Shown here one piece after another: positions 15,870 to 23,882 of a stretch of DNA of 45,478 nucleotides; position 1 is the stretch's first letter, and each line of letters starts with the position of its first letter. This DNA is from an uncultured Acidimicrobiales bacterium. GTDB lineage: Bacteria; Actinomycetota; Acidimicrobiia; Acidimicrobiales; SZUA-35. Position numbers and translations under genes: made by a program. Under the pieces are notes generated by a model. The model was given only the letters and a program-made list of their open reading frames with translations. It had not been told where the DNA came from and ran no database searches. The stretch is from the NCBI GenBank assembly GCA_937925335.1, contig CALEWY010000048.1:1-45478 (forward strand), in the 5' to 3' direction.

Positions 15870-17213
15870 GTGAACGCAGCTCAATCCAGCTCCGAAGCCC
15901 AGTCCCAGTCAGACTCGAAGGGGACCGAACCGAGAGTCATCAACGTTGGCCTTCTCGGGTGTGGTGTTGTCGGTGGTGCCCTCGTCGAACTCATTCATGA
16001 GCGTCGGGAAGCGATCATCGCAGCGGCCGGGATCGACCTTCGGGTGACGCAAGTTGCTGTGCGAAGCGCAAGCAAGGAACGGCCAGGTGTGCCGAACGAT
16101 CTGCTCACCACCGACGCGAAGGCGCTCGTGGCAGCTGACGATGTCGACCTTGTGGTCGAAGTGATCGGTGGCATCGAGCCAGCCCGCGAGCTGATCCGTT
16201 CGGCGATGGATGGCGGCAAACCCGTCGTCACCGCCAATAAGGAGCTGCTTGCGAACTACGGGGCCGAGCTCTCGCTCGCCGCCGATGAAGCAGGCGTCGA
16301 TCTTCTCTTCGAGGCGGCGGTCGCCGGAGCCATCCCGATCGTCCGCCCGCTCCGCGAATCACTTCTCGGTGAAGACATCACACGGATCATGGGCATCGTC
16401 AACGGCACGACGAACTACATCCTCACCAAGATGTCTGAAGACGGGCAGAGCTATGAAGCAGCGCTCGCCGAGGCGCAGCGGCTTGGCTACGCAGAAGCCG
16501 ACCCGACGGCCGACGTTGGGGGTTTCGATGCTGGAGCCAAGGCGGCGATCATGGCATCGATCGCTTTCGGTGCCCGAGTGGTCGCCGGCGATGTTTATCA
16601 CGAGGGCATCTCGGCCATCACCAAAGCCGACATCGACTACGCCAACGAGCTCGGCTACGAAATCAAGCTTCTTGCGATCGCCGAGGTGATCGAGGGAGAG
16701 CAGCGCGAGATCGGCGTGCGCGTGCACCCGGCGATGGTGCCGTGCAACCACCCACTCGCTTCGGTGCGAGACAGCTTCAACGCCGTCTTTGTCGAGGGCC
16801 GCTCGGCCGGCGAGATGATGTTCTATGGCCGCGGTGCTGGTGGTCGCCCAACGGCGAGCGCCGTTCTGGGTGACTTGATCGATGCGGCGGCCAACCTCGC
16901 CTCCGGGACCCACCGTTTGGTGCCGGTTGGTGAGCCGTGCCGGATTCGCCCGATCGACGACATCGAGTCGGCGTACTACCTCAACGCCGACGTGGATGAT
17001 TCGCCCGGTGTGCTCGCCGCGGTCGCAACCGTCTTTGGGGAACACAACCTCTCGATTCGTTCGATGAACCAAGAGGGCGAAGGTGATCACGCTCGGATCG
17101 CGCTGGTCACCCATCAGGCTCGGGAGCGAGATCTGCAGGCTGCGCTGCATGACCTACGAGAGCTCGCCTGCGTGACTGGAGTCGGCAGCGTTCTTCGAGT
17201 GATCGAGTCGTGA
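15870..17213 (+). CDS. hom: Homoserine dehydrogenase with ACT domain
   Basis: The 447-residue enzyme reduces aspartate semialdehyde to homoserine with NAD(P)H. After a ~20-residue Ser/Gln-rich start comes the nucleotide-binding GLLGCGVVGGALVEL (residues ~27-41), then the conserved catalytic region: NGTTNYILTKM, EADPTADVGGFDAGAKA and the lysine in ISAITKADIDYA. The last ~75 residues (from about YYLNADVDDSPGVLAAVA) form an ACT domain, which in this family senses threonine for feedback inhibition. It is the separate enzyme, not fused to aspartokinase. Its stop overlaps the thrC start as GTGA. Confidence 0.97.
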   Translation: MNAAQSSSEAQSQSDSKGTEPRVINVGLLGCGVVGGALVELIHERREAIIAAAGIDLRVTQVAVRSASKERPGVPNDLLTTDAKALVAADDVDLVVEVIGGIEPARELIRSAMDGGKPVVTANKELLANYGAELSLAADEAGVDLLFEAAVAGAIPIVRPLRESLLGEDITRIMGIVNGTTNYILTKMSEDGQSYEAALAEAQRLGYAEADPTADVGGFDAGAKAAIMASIAFGARVVAGDVYHEGISAITKADIDYANELGYEIKLLAIAEVIEGEQREIGVRVHPAMVPCNHPLASVRDSFNAVFVEGRSAGEMMFYGRGAGGRPTASAVLGDLIDAAANLASGTHRLVPVGEPCRIRPIDDIESAYYLNADVDDSPGVLAAVATVFGEHNLSIRSMNQEGEGDHARIALVTHQARERDLQAALHDLRELACVTGVGSVLRVIES

Positions 17214-18592
17214 TCAGCTACCTCTCCACTCGTGGCGAGGCGCCAGAGCTGAGCTTTGCCGACGCCTTGCTTACGGGTCTGGCCACCGACGGGGGTCTCT
17301 ACTGCCCGGCTTCGGTGCCAGCGCTGCCCGATCTCGATCCCGATGCTCCCTATGCGGAGATCGCGGCCGAGGTGATGTGGCCGTTCGTCGAAGGCTCGAT
17401 CGAACGGTCAGCCTTCGATGCGATCGTCGCCGACGCGTACGGACCGAGCGTCTTTCGCCACGAGGATGTGGTCCCGCTCGTCCAGATCGAGCCGAACAAC
17501 TTCCTTCTCGATCTTGCACTCGGCCCAACCCTTGCGTTCAAAGATGTCGCATTGCAGTTGGTCGGCCGTCTGCTCGATCACGAACTCGATCGTCGGGGCG
17601 AAACCGTCACCGTGCTCGGTGCCACGTCGGGCGACACCGGATCGGCTGCGATCGACGCGCTCAAGGGTCGATCGAACGTCAAGATTGCAATCTTGCATCC
17701 GGCCGGACGCGTGTCCGAGGTGCAACGTCGGCAGATGACCACGATCGACGCGCCAAACGTCGCCAACATCGCGATCGACGGCAACTTCGATGATTGCCAA
17801 GACTTGGTCAAGGCGGCGTTCAACGATCCGGCACTTCGCGCCGAGTTCGGTCTCGCCGCAGTGAACTCGATCAACTGGGCTCGCGTGATGGCCCAGGTCG
17901 TGTACTACGTCGTTGCCAGCCTTCGATTGACGAAGGGTGAGCAGCCCGTTTCGTTCGCTGTGCCAACCGGCAACTTCGGCAACGTCTTGGCGGGTTGGTA
18001 TGCGAAACGCATGGGTGTCCCGATCGAGCAGCTGATCGTTGCGTCGAACCGAAACGACGTCCTGACTCGCTTCTTCGAAACAGGAGCGCTGACCGCGGAG
18101 ACGGTCGTGGCGTCGCTCAGCCCGAGCATGGACATTCAAGTGTCGTCGAACTTCGAACGCCTCTTGTGGGAAGCCAGTGGCCGCGACGGTGTCGCCGTTG
18201 CCGAGTTGCTCGCTCGATTCCGGACCGATGGCCATGCCCAGGTCGATCCAGCCTGGGTCGATGCGATCAAGGCAGAGTTCGTCGGCGGAAGGCTCGATGA
18301 CGACGGCACCCTCGTCGAGATCGAGCGTGTTCGAAACGAGTCTGGCGTCTTGATCGAACCCCACACCGCAGTTGGAGTCCACGTTGGCCGTGCGCTGCGT
18401 GCCGACGATGACGTTCCGCTCGTCACACTGGCGACCGCTCACCCGGCGAAGTTCCCCGACGCGGTCGAGCAAGCGGTTGGCGAACGCCCCGACCTGCCCG
18501 ACTTCTTGAGCCACATCCTCACCGCCGAAGAACTCTTGGACTACGCACCAAACGACCTCCAAGCCGTCGCCACCCGCCTCCGCGCGCTCTAA
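17210..18592 (+). CDS. thrC: Threonine synthase (E. coli-type, long form)
   Basis: The 460-residue PLP enzyme makes threonine from phosphohomoserine. The N-terminus (ISYLSTRGEAPELSFADALL) and PLP lysine segment GPTLAFKDVALQLV (Lys111) identify the E. coli/yeast-type threonine synthase rather than the ~350-residue form I would expect in mycobacteria. LGATSGDTGSAAIDAL provides the phosphate loop, and FAVPTGNFGNVLAGWYAK is a further signature. GTG 17210 overlaps the hom stop by four bases (GTGA). A homoserine kinase gene does not follow, unlike many actinobacteria. A stem-loop repeat lies 58 bases after the stop. Confidence 0.95.
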   Translation: MISYLSTRGEAPELSFADALLTGLATDGGLYCPASVPALPDLDPDAPYAEIAAEVMWPFVEGSIERSAFDAIVADAYGPSVFRHEDVVPLVQIEPNNFLLDLALGPTLAFKDVALQLVGRLLDHELDRRGETVTVLGATSGDTGSAAIDALKGRSNVKIAILHPAGRVSEVQRRQMTTIDAPNVANIAIDGNFDDCQDLVKAAFNDPALRAEFGLAAVNSINWARVMAQVVYYVVASLRLTKGEQPVSFAVPTGNFGNVLAGWYAKRMGVPIEQLIVASNRNDVLTRFFETGALTAETVVASLSPSMDIQVSSNFERLLWEASGRDGVAVAELLARFRTDGHAQVDPAWVDAIKAEFVGGRLDDDGTLVEIERVRNESGVLIEPHTAVGVHVGRALRADDDVPLVTLATAHPAKFPDAVEQAVGERPDLPDFLSHILTAEELLDYAPNDLQAVATRLRAL

Positions 18593-18910
18593 CCCGCGGC
18601 CGTTCGCCCGAGCCCCCTCAGCCAAGAGCCCTCCCGGAAACCACCCGTAAGCGGAGGGATTTGCCGCAAGTTCTGGCGGCGATTGGCTCCGCTTCGCTGT
18701 CGTTCCCGTTTGTGGAGGGATCTGCCGCAAGTTCTTGCGGCGATTGGCTCCGCTTCGCGCTCTCGCGCTGCCCCTTGTGTCCGCTTCATCGCGTCTTCAC
18801 AAGCTCTGCACATACCGCTGACCACGGCCACACATCACCCGGCGAGAGTCGACTGATGAGCAGCGGGGATGAGTGAGCAGGGATGAGCGAGCAGGCATGA
18901 GTGAGCAGGC
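18593..18910 (+). other. Gene-free region holding stem-loop repeats and a 14-bp tandem array
   Basis: After thrC this stretch contains two units of the window's stem-loop repeat family (18651-18758), then a T/C-rich spacer without a clear gene, then four ATG-containing 14-bp repeats running up to the next gene. No open frame here has convincing coding character. Confidence 0.6.
18651..18758 (+). repeat. Stem-loop repeat family, locus 1 (two units, period 61)
   Basis: Unit 1 begins at 18651 and unit 2 at 18712. Each carries an outer arm GCGGAG or GTGGAG, an inner arm CCGCAA, a short GTTC loop, the inner partner TTGCGG (TGGCGG in unit 1) and the outer partner CTCCGC. The block lies 58 bases after the thrC stop in the sense direction. 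The related loci at 20049 and 38742 keep the same arms. Confidence 0.8.
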
Positions 18911-18924
18911 ATGAGTGAGCAACG
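18869..18924 (+). repeat. 14-bp tandem repeat carrying four ATG codons
   Basis: Four copies of [18 protein letters not shown] sequence start at 18869, 18883, 18897 and 18911. The period is not a multiple of three, so successive ATGs fall in different frames. Only the last copy opens a long frame, in phase with the EEP gene. The array sits directly before the Shine-Dalgarno of that gene. Confidence 0.8.
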
Positions 18925-18940
18925 TGGGAGGCGGATCGAT

Positions 18941-20008
18941 ATGGCGATGTTGGCGTGGGGTGTGATCGCAGGGGTTGTGGTGGTGCTCGCGGCGTGGTTT
19001 GCGCCACCGATTCATCCGATCTTGTTGGCGCTCACGGGCATGTTGCCCTTTGCGCTGCTGCCGTTGAGCGCAGCCATCGTGATCGGTGGGCTGACATGGC
19101 GGCCGGCGGTGCTGACAGCGGCGTCGGTCGTTGCGATCTCGACGCTCATGCTCAGCTCAACAGCGATGATCGGCGGCTCGTGTGTTGCCTTCGATGCCGA
19201 CCGAGTCGCCCGCGGACGAGTTGGAGCTCGGCAAGGCGCCGTTGATGATGTCGGCTCGGTTGGTCCTAGCGGGAGCGACACTCGCAATGGAGGAGTCGAC
19301 GATCGCGCATCTGATCACGATCGAGGCAGCTCGATCGTGATCTACCAAGCGAACGTGCTGTGGGCCGACCACGGCGGCGATCCGCTCCTCTATCTCAACG
19401 ACATCGCGCTCGCGAATCCCGACGTGATCGGTTTACAAGAGGCTGGACCGGAATTCGTGTCGGTCTTCGAGTCCGATGAGATGCTCGACCGCTATCCGTT
19501 TCGACTTGGGACGAGCAAGACCCGTCTCTACTCGCGCCTCCCCCTCATCGAGGACCGCTCGGCGGCCGGTGACGCCATCGGTTTCTACGTCTCGGCGCTG
19601 CTCGAGGGCCCGACTGGCCCGATGGAGGTGACCGTCGTCCACACTCGTGCGCCGACCACCGTGTCGTCGATGCAGCGTTGGGAGGAGCACTTCAAGCGAA
19701 TCCGGAACTCCGTCGAGCGGTCCGAACCTCGCATCATTCTCGGGGACTTCAACGCCTCATCGAGCCACCGCCCATTTCGCCAGCTGATGGGCGAGGGGTT
19801 CACCGATGCTCACGACCGAGTTGGCTGTGGGCTCGGCTCGACGTGGCCGATCGCGCACGTTGCGAAGTTCCCGGTACCGATCATGCGGCTCGATCACGTG
19901 CTCTACAACGACGCCTTCGAAGCGGTCTCGATGCGCACGGGTCGAGCCATCGACGAACCACTCGGCAGCGACCATCACCCCCTGGTTGTCGAACTTCGCC
20001 CTCGCTAA
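18941..20008 (+). CDS. Membrane-anchored endonuclease/exonuclease/phosphatase-family protein
   Basis: ATG 18941 is preferred because GGGAGG (18926-18931) precedes it; an in-frame ATG at 18911 lies inside a tandem repeat. The ~355-residue protein starts with about three hydrophobic helices, then a polar Gly/Asp-rich linker, then an EEP (DNase I-like) domain. Expected motifs are present in order: IVIYQANVLWAD, GLQEAGPEF (metal-binding Glu), a His in VVHTRAPTT, ILGDFNASSSHRPFR, RLDHVLYN and the terminal GSDHHPLVVEL. Extracytoplasmic members act as phosphodiesterases or lipid phosphatases, others as nucleases; the substrate here is unknown. Loose relatives with an N-terminal membrane anchor are common in actinobacteria. 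Stem-loop repeats follow 40 bases after the stop. Confidence 0.85.
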   Translation: MAMLAWGVIAGVVVVLAAWFAPPIHPILLALTGMLPFALLPLSAAIVIGGLTWRPAVLTAASVVAISTLMLSSTAMIGGSCVAFDADRVARGRVGARQGAVDDVGSVGPSGSDTRNGGVDDRASDHDRGSSIVIYQANVLWADHGGDPLLYLNDIALANPDVIGLQEAGPEFVSVFESDEMLDRYPFRLGTSKTRLYSRLPLIEDRSAAGDAIGFYVSALLEGPTGPMEVTVVHTRAPTTVSSMQRWEEHFKRIRNSVERSEPRIILGDFNASSSHRPFRQLMGEGFTDAHDRVGCGLGSTWPIAHVAKFPVPIMRLDHVLYNDAFEAVSMRTGRAIDEPLGSDHHPLVVELRPR

Positions 20009-20048
20009 TCGTTGCCCAGCTGGTCACGACCCGCCCGAGCCACTCGTT

Positions 20049-20242
20049 GCGGAGGGATTTGCCGCAAGTTGTGGAGGGATCTGCCGCAACTTCTTGCGGG
20101 GATTGGCTCCGCTTTGCCGTTGTTCCCGTTTGTGGAGGGATTTGCCGCAACTTCTTGCGGGGATTGGCTCCGCTTTGCCGTTGTTCCCGTTTGTGGAGGG
20201 ATCTGCCGCAAGTTCTTGCGGGGATTGGCTCCGCTTTGCCGT
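20049..20242 (+). repeat. Stem-loop repeat family, locus 2 (tandem array, period 61)
   Basis: A truncated unit (20049-20070) is followed by units starting at 20071, 20132 and 20193, the last truncated at about 20242. Period is exactly 61 bases. Arms are G(C/T)GGAG with CTCCGC, and CCGCAA with TTGCGG around a four-base loop. Units differ by only a few bases, mostly ATCTG/ATTTG and AACTTC/AAGTTC. The array begins 40 bases after the EEP gene stop. Confidence 0.88.
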
Positions 20243-20290
20243 CGGGGCGACGACTGTTAGCCGGCTGTGGGTTGCGACGGTGGGCGCTGG

Positions 20291-20413
20291 TAGGGTCTCA
20301 GACGGCGAAATCGTGCGTGTCTGATTGTCATCAGCCTCGATCACGCCAATCGGGAGCACATCCTGCTCCACACCGTTCCGGCCCCCTCCGGCCGACATCC
20401 CACGGGAGAATTT
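20291..20413 (+). promoter_or_regulatory. Probable rho promoter -10 box and structured leader
   Basis: TAGGGT at 20291-20296 is the best -10 candidate upstream of rho; the -35 is not clear. The resulting ~110-base leader has three short inverted repeats and ends in GGGAGA, the ribosome site before GTG 20414. rho is autoregulated through its leader in several bacteria, so this leader is a reasonable place for such control, but that is inference. Confidence 0.4.
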
Positions 20414-22393
20414 GTGAGCGATCAGGCCATCGTTGCGGCTGCTGACCTTCAGAAGAAGGACAAGAGCGAGCTGCAGACCATCGTCCAAGCACTTGGCGGC
20501 AAAGCCACGAGTCGAGCCAAGAAGGCCGATCTGATCGATCAGATCCTCGTCCTTTCCGGTGCGGTCGTCGAAGGGCCAGCGGACGACGCTCCCGCCGCAG
20601 AGGCCGCGAACACCCCCGCCGCCGACGATTCTGGTTCGGCAGGATCCGATGCTGGTGACGACGACGCTCCTGCCAGCGACAGCGCATCCTCCGGCGACGC
20701 ATCCGCTGCGGACGCACCCGCCACCGACTCCGCGGCGAGCGATGCCGGAGCCGACGAGAGCGATCAGGCACCCTCGGGTGGACGTGGGCGAAACGGTGGC
20801 AACAACCGCGGTGGAGCTGACACGAAAGGCGCCGACTCGAAGAACGAGCGCCCTGCACGTGGTCGCCGTGGCCGAGGCCGCAACAACGCTGAACCGCCCG
20901 CCGAGTGGGAAACCGAGCTCGAAGAGACCAAGGGCTCAAAGAGCGACGGCAACCGCGGCCAGAACAAGAACGATGGCAACCGCGGTGGTCAGAACAGTGG
21001 CGGTCAGAACAGCCGCAACGAGAACCGCAACGACGGCGGCCAGAACAGCGGTGGTCAAAGCAGCGGCGGTCAGAACAGCCGCAACGAGAACCGCAACGAC
21101 AGCGGTGGTCAGAACGGCGGTGGCCAGAACAGTGGTGGCCAAAACAGTGGCGACAACCGCTCCGACGCCGATGGCAACGATGACATCGAGCCGGGCAACC
21201 GCCGACGTCGTCGCCGCGGCCGCAGCCGCGATCGTGACGATGAGGGTCCCGGCACACTCGAAGCCACGCCCGTTCAAGGGTTCCTCGACCTGCGCGACGA
21301 CGGTTACGGCTTCTTGCGGGTGAACGGCTGGATGCAATCAAAAGAAGACGCATACGTCTCGGTGAAGATGGTGCGTCAGCACGGTCTTCGTCGTGGTGAT
21401 CTCGTCACCGGAAGTGCGCGCCCGGCCACTCGCAACGAGAAGAACCCGGCGATGGACACGATCGAGACCATCAACGGTCTGTCGCCAGACGAAGCGAAGA
21501 GCCGCCCACACTTCGATGAGCTCACTCCGCTGTTCCCCGAAGAGCGCCTTCGTCTCGAGCTCACGCGCGAACCGCTGCAGCTCACGCCACGCATCGTCGA
21601 CCTCGTGTCACCGATCGGGAAGGGTCAACGCGGTCTGATCGTTTCGCCGCCGAAGGCCGGCAAGACCACAATCATGAAGCAGATCGCGAAGTCGATCGAG
21701 AAGAACAACCCCGAGGTTCACCTCGTCGTTCTGCTCATCGATGAGCGGCCCGAAGAAGTCACCGACATGCAGCGTTCGCTCGAACATGGCGAGGTCGCCG
21801 CATCCACGTTCGATCGTCCGCCGGAAGAGCACTGTGCGCTTGCCGAGCTCACGATCGAGCGGGCGAAGCGCATGGTCGAGTCGGGCGAAGACGTCGTGAT
21901 CATCCTCGACGGCATCACTCGTCTGACCAGGGCCTACAACATGGCTGGTCCGGCCTCTGGTCGTCTGATGTCGGGTGGGCTTGATACCGCCGCCATCTAC
22001 CCGCCGAAGCGTTTCCTCGGTGCGGCACGAAACCTCGAAGAAGGCGGCTCGCTCACGATCTTGGCAACGGCACTCGTCGAAACCGGGTCGCGCATGGATG
22101 AAGTCATCTTCGAAGAGTTCAAAGGCACCGGAAACATGGAGCTGCGCCTCGACCGTCGCCTCGCCGAGAAGCGCATTTTCCCGGCGATCGACATCGATGG
22201 AAGCTCCACTCGCCACGACGAACTCATTCAGTCCGCCGCCGAGAAGAAGCAGAGCGTGAAGCTCCGCCGAGTGCTCTCCGGTATGGCCGAAAACGGTGAT
22301 GGTCAGGCAGCCGCTTCGATGGAGCTGCTCAACGACCGCCTCAAGAACTTCAAGACCAACGAAGCGTTCCTCGCCGAGCTCGCAAAGAGCTAA
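20414..22393 (+). CDS. rho: Transcription termination factor Rho with Asn/Gly-rich insert
   Basis: The 659-residue hexameric RNA helicase ends transcription at Rho-dependent sites. GTG 20414 follows GGGAGA at good spacing. Residues ~8-50 are the Rho N-terminal helical domain ([22 protein letters not shown]). Residues ~55-285 are a long low-complexity insert: Ala/Asp/Ser-rich, then basic Arg/Gly-rich, then a repeated Asn/Gln/Gly block (191-246). The RNA-binding cold-shock-like domain begins near 295 ([18 protein letters not shown]). The ATPase core has Walker A PPKAGKTT (about 413-420), the Q/R-loop region [26 protein letters not shown] segment and the Arg finger region. Large inserts are typical of high-G+C actinobacterial Rho; the Asn-rich repetition is more extreme than usual. 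Confidence 0.97.
   Translation: MSDQAIVAAADLQKKDKSELQTIVQALGGKATSRAKKADLIDQILVLSGAVVEGPADDAPAAEAANTPAADDSGSAGSDAGDDDAPASDSASSGDASAADAPATDSAASDAGADESDQAPSGGRGRNGGNNRGGADTKGADSKNERPARGRRGRGRNNAEPPAEWETELEETKGSKSDGNRGQNKNDGNRGGQNSGGQNSRNENRNDGGQNSGGQSSGGQNSRNENRNDSGGQNGGGQNSGGQNSGDNRSDADGNDDIEPGNRRRRRRGRSRDRDDEGPGTLEATPVQGFLDLRDDGYGFLRVNGWMQSKEDAYVSVKMVRQHGLRRGDLVTGSARPATRNEKNPAMDTIETINGLSPDEAKSRPHFDELTPLFPEERLRLELTREPLQLTPRIVDLVSPIGKGQRGLIVSPPKAGKTTIMKQIAKSIEKNNPEVHLVVLLIDERPEEVTDMQRSLEHGEVAASTFDRPPEEHCALAELTIERAKRMVESGEDVVIILDGITRLTRAYNMAGPASGRLMSGGLDTAAIYPPKRFLGAARNLEEGGSLTILATALVETGSRMDEVIFEEFKGTGNMELRLDRRLAEKRIFPAIDIDGSSTRHDELIQSAAEKKQSVKLRRVLSGMAENGDGQAAASMELLNDRLKNFKTNEAFLAELAKS
20984..21151 (+). 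repeat. In-frame repeats encoding the Asn/Gln/Gly-rich insert of Rho
   Basis: The block codes for repeats of GGQNS and [13 protein letters not shown] (Rho residues about 191-246). A ~63-base unit containing SRNENRND occurs twice, flanked by shorter GGQNS units. The DNA repeats are in frame, so copy-number change would lengthen or shorten Rho without breaking it. Confidence 0.8.
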
Positions 22394-22455
22394 GAAACCA
22401 AGAAAACTACCCTGAGGTTTCGGCTTGTCGCCGGGCCCGCCAGACTAGGACAGCT
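22394..22455 (+). promoter_or_regulatory. rho-rpmE2 intergenic region: weak hairpin and candidate promoter
   Basis: GAAACC (22394-22399) and GGTTTC (22416-22421) can pair directly after the rho stop, without a T-run. TTGTCG (about 22425-22430) and TAGGAC (22446-22451), four bases before the ATG, form a candidate promoter for a nearly leaderless rpmE2 transcript. Confidence 0.35.
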
Positions 22456-22827
22456 ATGAAGCCGGACATTCACCCCAACTACCGACCCGTCATCTTTCAG
22501 GACCAGTCGGCCGAGTTCTCGTTCATGACCCGTTCAACGGTCGAGACCGACGAGACCGTCGAATGGGAAGACGGCAACACGTACCCGCTGTACAAGGTTG
22601 AAATCTCCGCCGCCAGCCACCCCTTCTTCACCGGCACGATGCGCATCGTCGACACCGCCGGTCGTGTCGAGCGCTTCGAGCGCCGCTTTGGTCGTCGTCG
22701 TAAGGGCGCCGGCGAAGAGGGTGAAGCACCAGCAGCAGAGGCACCCGCAGCAGAGGCACCGGCGCAAGAAGCCCCGGCCGCCGAGGCTCCGAGCGAAGAG
22801 GCCGCAGCGCCGGCCGACGAGAGCTGA
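22456..22827 (+). CDS. rpmE2: Ribosomal protein bL31, type B, with acidic C-terminal extension
   Basis: Residues 1 to about 84 ([20 protein letters not shown] through [11 protein letters not shown]) are a canonical bL31 of the cysteine-free type B class, which lacks the zinc-binding cysteines and in many bacteria replaces the zinc form under zinc limitation. The remaining ~39 residues are an unusual tail of Ala, Pro and Glu repeats ([17 protein letters not shown]). Type B proteins usually end shortly after the core, so the tail is an addition. The position between rho and prfA is normally held by rpmE in actinobacteria. The stop codon overlaps the next gene. Confidence 0.93.
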   Translation: MKPDIHPNYRPVIFQDQSAEFSFMTRSTVETDETVEWEDGNTYPLYKVEISAASHPFFTGTMRIVDTAGRVERFERRFGRRRKGAGEEGEAPAAEAPAAEAPAQEAPAAEAPSEEAAAPADES

Positions 22828-23831
22828 GCTCTTCCAACCTCCTCGAAGCCAAGCTTCGAGGTCTGGTCCGGAACACCACCGGCGAAGAGATTGAACTCCG
22901 AGATGCTCCCGGTTCAGCCGGGGGCATCCTCGCGTCTGGCGGCGGCTACCTCCTCGCCTATGAGCGTGATCCTGGCCGGTCGGTCGGTCCGGCGATTTCA
23001 TGGGCGGCTCGCAACAACATCGAGTCACTCACGCTTCTGGCCGACGGCGACACCGCTGGTGATCTCGCCCGCCGAGCCGGATGGTTTCGCAACGGTCCGA
23101 CCGTCCTTTCCGTTGACGGGATCCAGGCAACCCCCGCGAAGTCGGCTGACCTGCCGGTCGTCCCAACGCTGACCGACGATGAGCTCGCCTTCACCGCAGT
23201 GATGGCCGAGGCCGGCGCGACCGTTGTCGATGACCACGGCCGCCTCGTTGCCGAATACGCCGGACTCGAAGTCGCCAGAGTCACTCGCAATCTCGATGGT
23301 GTTGCGGAGCTCGAAGTCGGCGTTGGTCAAGCTGATCGCGAGTTGCAGGCGCTCGTCCATGGTGGGCTCGCCAGGGTCGACGCTCTCACGCGAGCGATCG
23401 AGTTGGTCGCTGAACATCGCCGACCGGGTGCGCCGATGCACCCGCTCAACCGGCTCGCTCGCGAGCGCTGGTTGCGTTCGATCCTGCTCGAATCGCCATC
23501 GCTCGTCGGCTGCCAAGAGCTCAAACCGGTACCGCCGCTCCTCGAGCGATCGACGCTGCTTGGAATGGTTCCCTCCGCTGCGTCCGGGACCCGAGACGAC
23601 GGCTCACCCGTCGTGGTCGTGTGCTCGGTTGGCATCGAACTCGATCTCGTTGCCGATGCTCTCGACTACCGCAGTCGCCTTGAAACAGAAGCCAACATGC
23701 CCGGGACCCATGCAGACCTCGTGTTGGTCATGCCCGAACGCGACATCCATCGCATCATCCGCGAACAGGCTGACCAAGCGAGCGGGATCTCGATCATGAG
23801 CATCCCCGAGCCATGGCTGTCAGAACGATGA
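22824..23831 (+). CDS. Conserved-looking hypothetical protein with apparent CTG start
   Basis: The reading frame is open and has clear coding character from 22824 to 23831 (335 residues), but no ATG, GTG or TTG occurs in it before 23199. The best start is CTG 22824, which overlaps the bL31 stop as CTGA, the same geometry as the ATGA and GTGA junctions seen elsewhere here. Starting at GTG 23199 would discard ~125 residues that look like ordinary folded sequence ([20 protein letters not shown] and later [21 protein letters not shown]). The C-terminal part contains [19 protein letters not shown] and [20 protein letters not shown], resembling an alpha/beta Rossmann-like fold. No family is recognised; it is predicted cytoplasmic. 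Its place between rpmE and prfA suggests a translation-related or housekeeping role, unproven. Confidence 0.7.
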   Translation: MSSSNLLEAKLRGLVRNTTGEEIELRDAPGSAGGILASGGGYLLAYERDPGRSVGPAISWAARNNIESLTLLADGDTAGDLARRAGWFRNGPTVLSVDGIQATPAKSADLPVVPTLTDDELAFTAVMAEAGATVVDDHGRLVAEYAGLEVARVTRNLDGVAELEVGVGQADRELQALVHGGLARVDALTRAIELVAEHRRPGAPMHPLNRLARERWLRSILLESPSLVGCQELKPVPPLLERSTLLGMVPSAASGTRDDGSPVVVVCSVGIELDLVADALDYRSRLETEANMPGTHADLVLVMPERDIHRIIREQADQASGISIMSIPEPWLSER

Positions 23832-23869
23832 TTGCCGTGACGCAGGCGGCTGATCAGCGACCAGCCCAA

Positions 23870-23875
23870 TAGCCT
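23870..23875 (+). promoter_or_regulatory. Candidate -10 box (TAGCCT) for leaderless prfA
   Basis: TAGCCT ends seven bases before ATG 23883, with no Shine-Dalgarno in between. No good -35 is visible. Confidence 0.4.
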
Positions 23876-23882
23876 CAAACAC

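Larger units (their letters stand above)
20009..20413 (+). other. Gene-free region: stem-loop repeat array and rho leader
   Basis: The first half is the repeat array at 20049-20242. The second half is the probable rho leader: a TAGGGT box at 20291-20296 could start a ~110-base untranslated region containing small hairpins (CTGAT/ATCAG at 20321-20334, GGAGCA/TGCTCC at 20353-20369, GGCC/GGCC at 20380-20393). No protein-coding frame is convincing. Confidence 0.55.

Noticed and set aside
17408..18730. Long reverse-strand frame opposite thrC (~440 codons)
   Set aside because: It is antisense to a certain gene and shows no domain. It also runs through the stem-loop repeats.
20049..20242. CRISPR array
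   Set aside because: The repeats are directly adjacent at 61-base period with no unique spacers, and no cas gene is nearby.
20331..21353. Arg/Cys-rich reverse-strand frame opposite rho
   Set aside because: Its composition simply reflects the antisense of the Asn/Gly repeat in rho.
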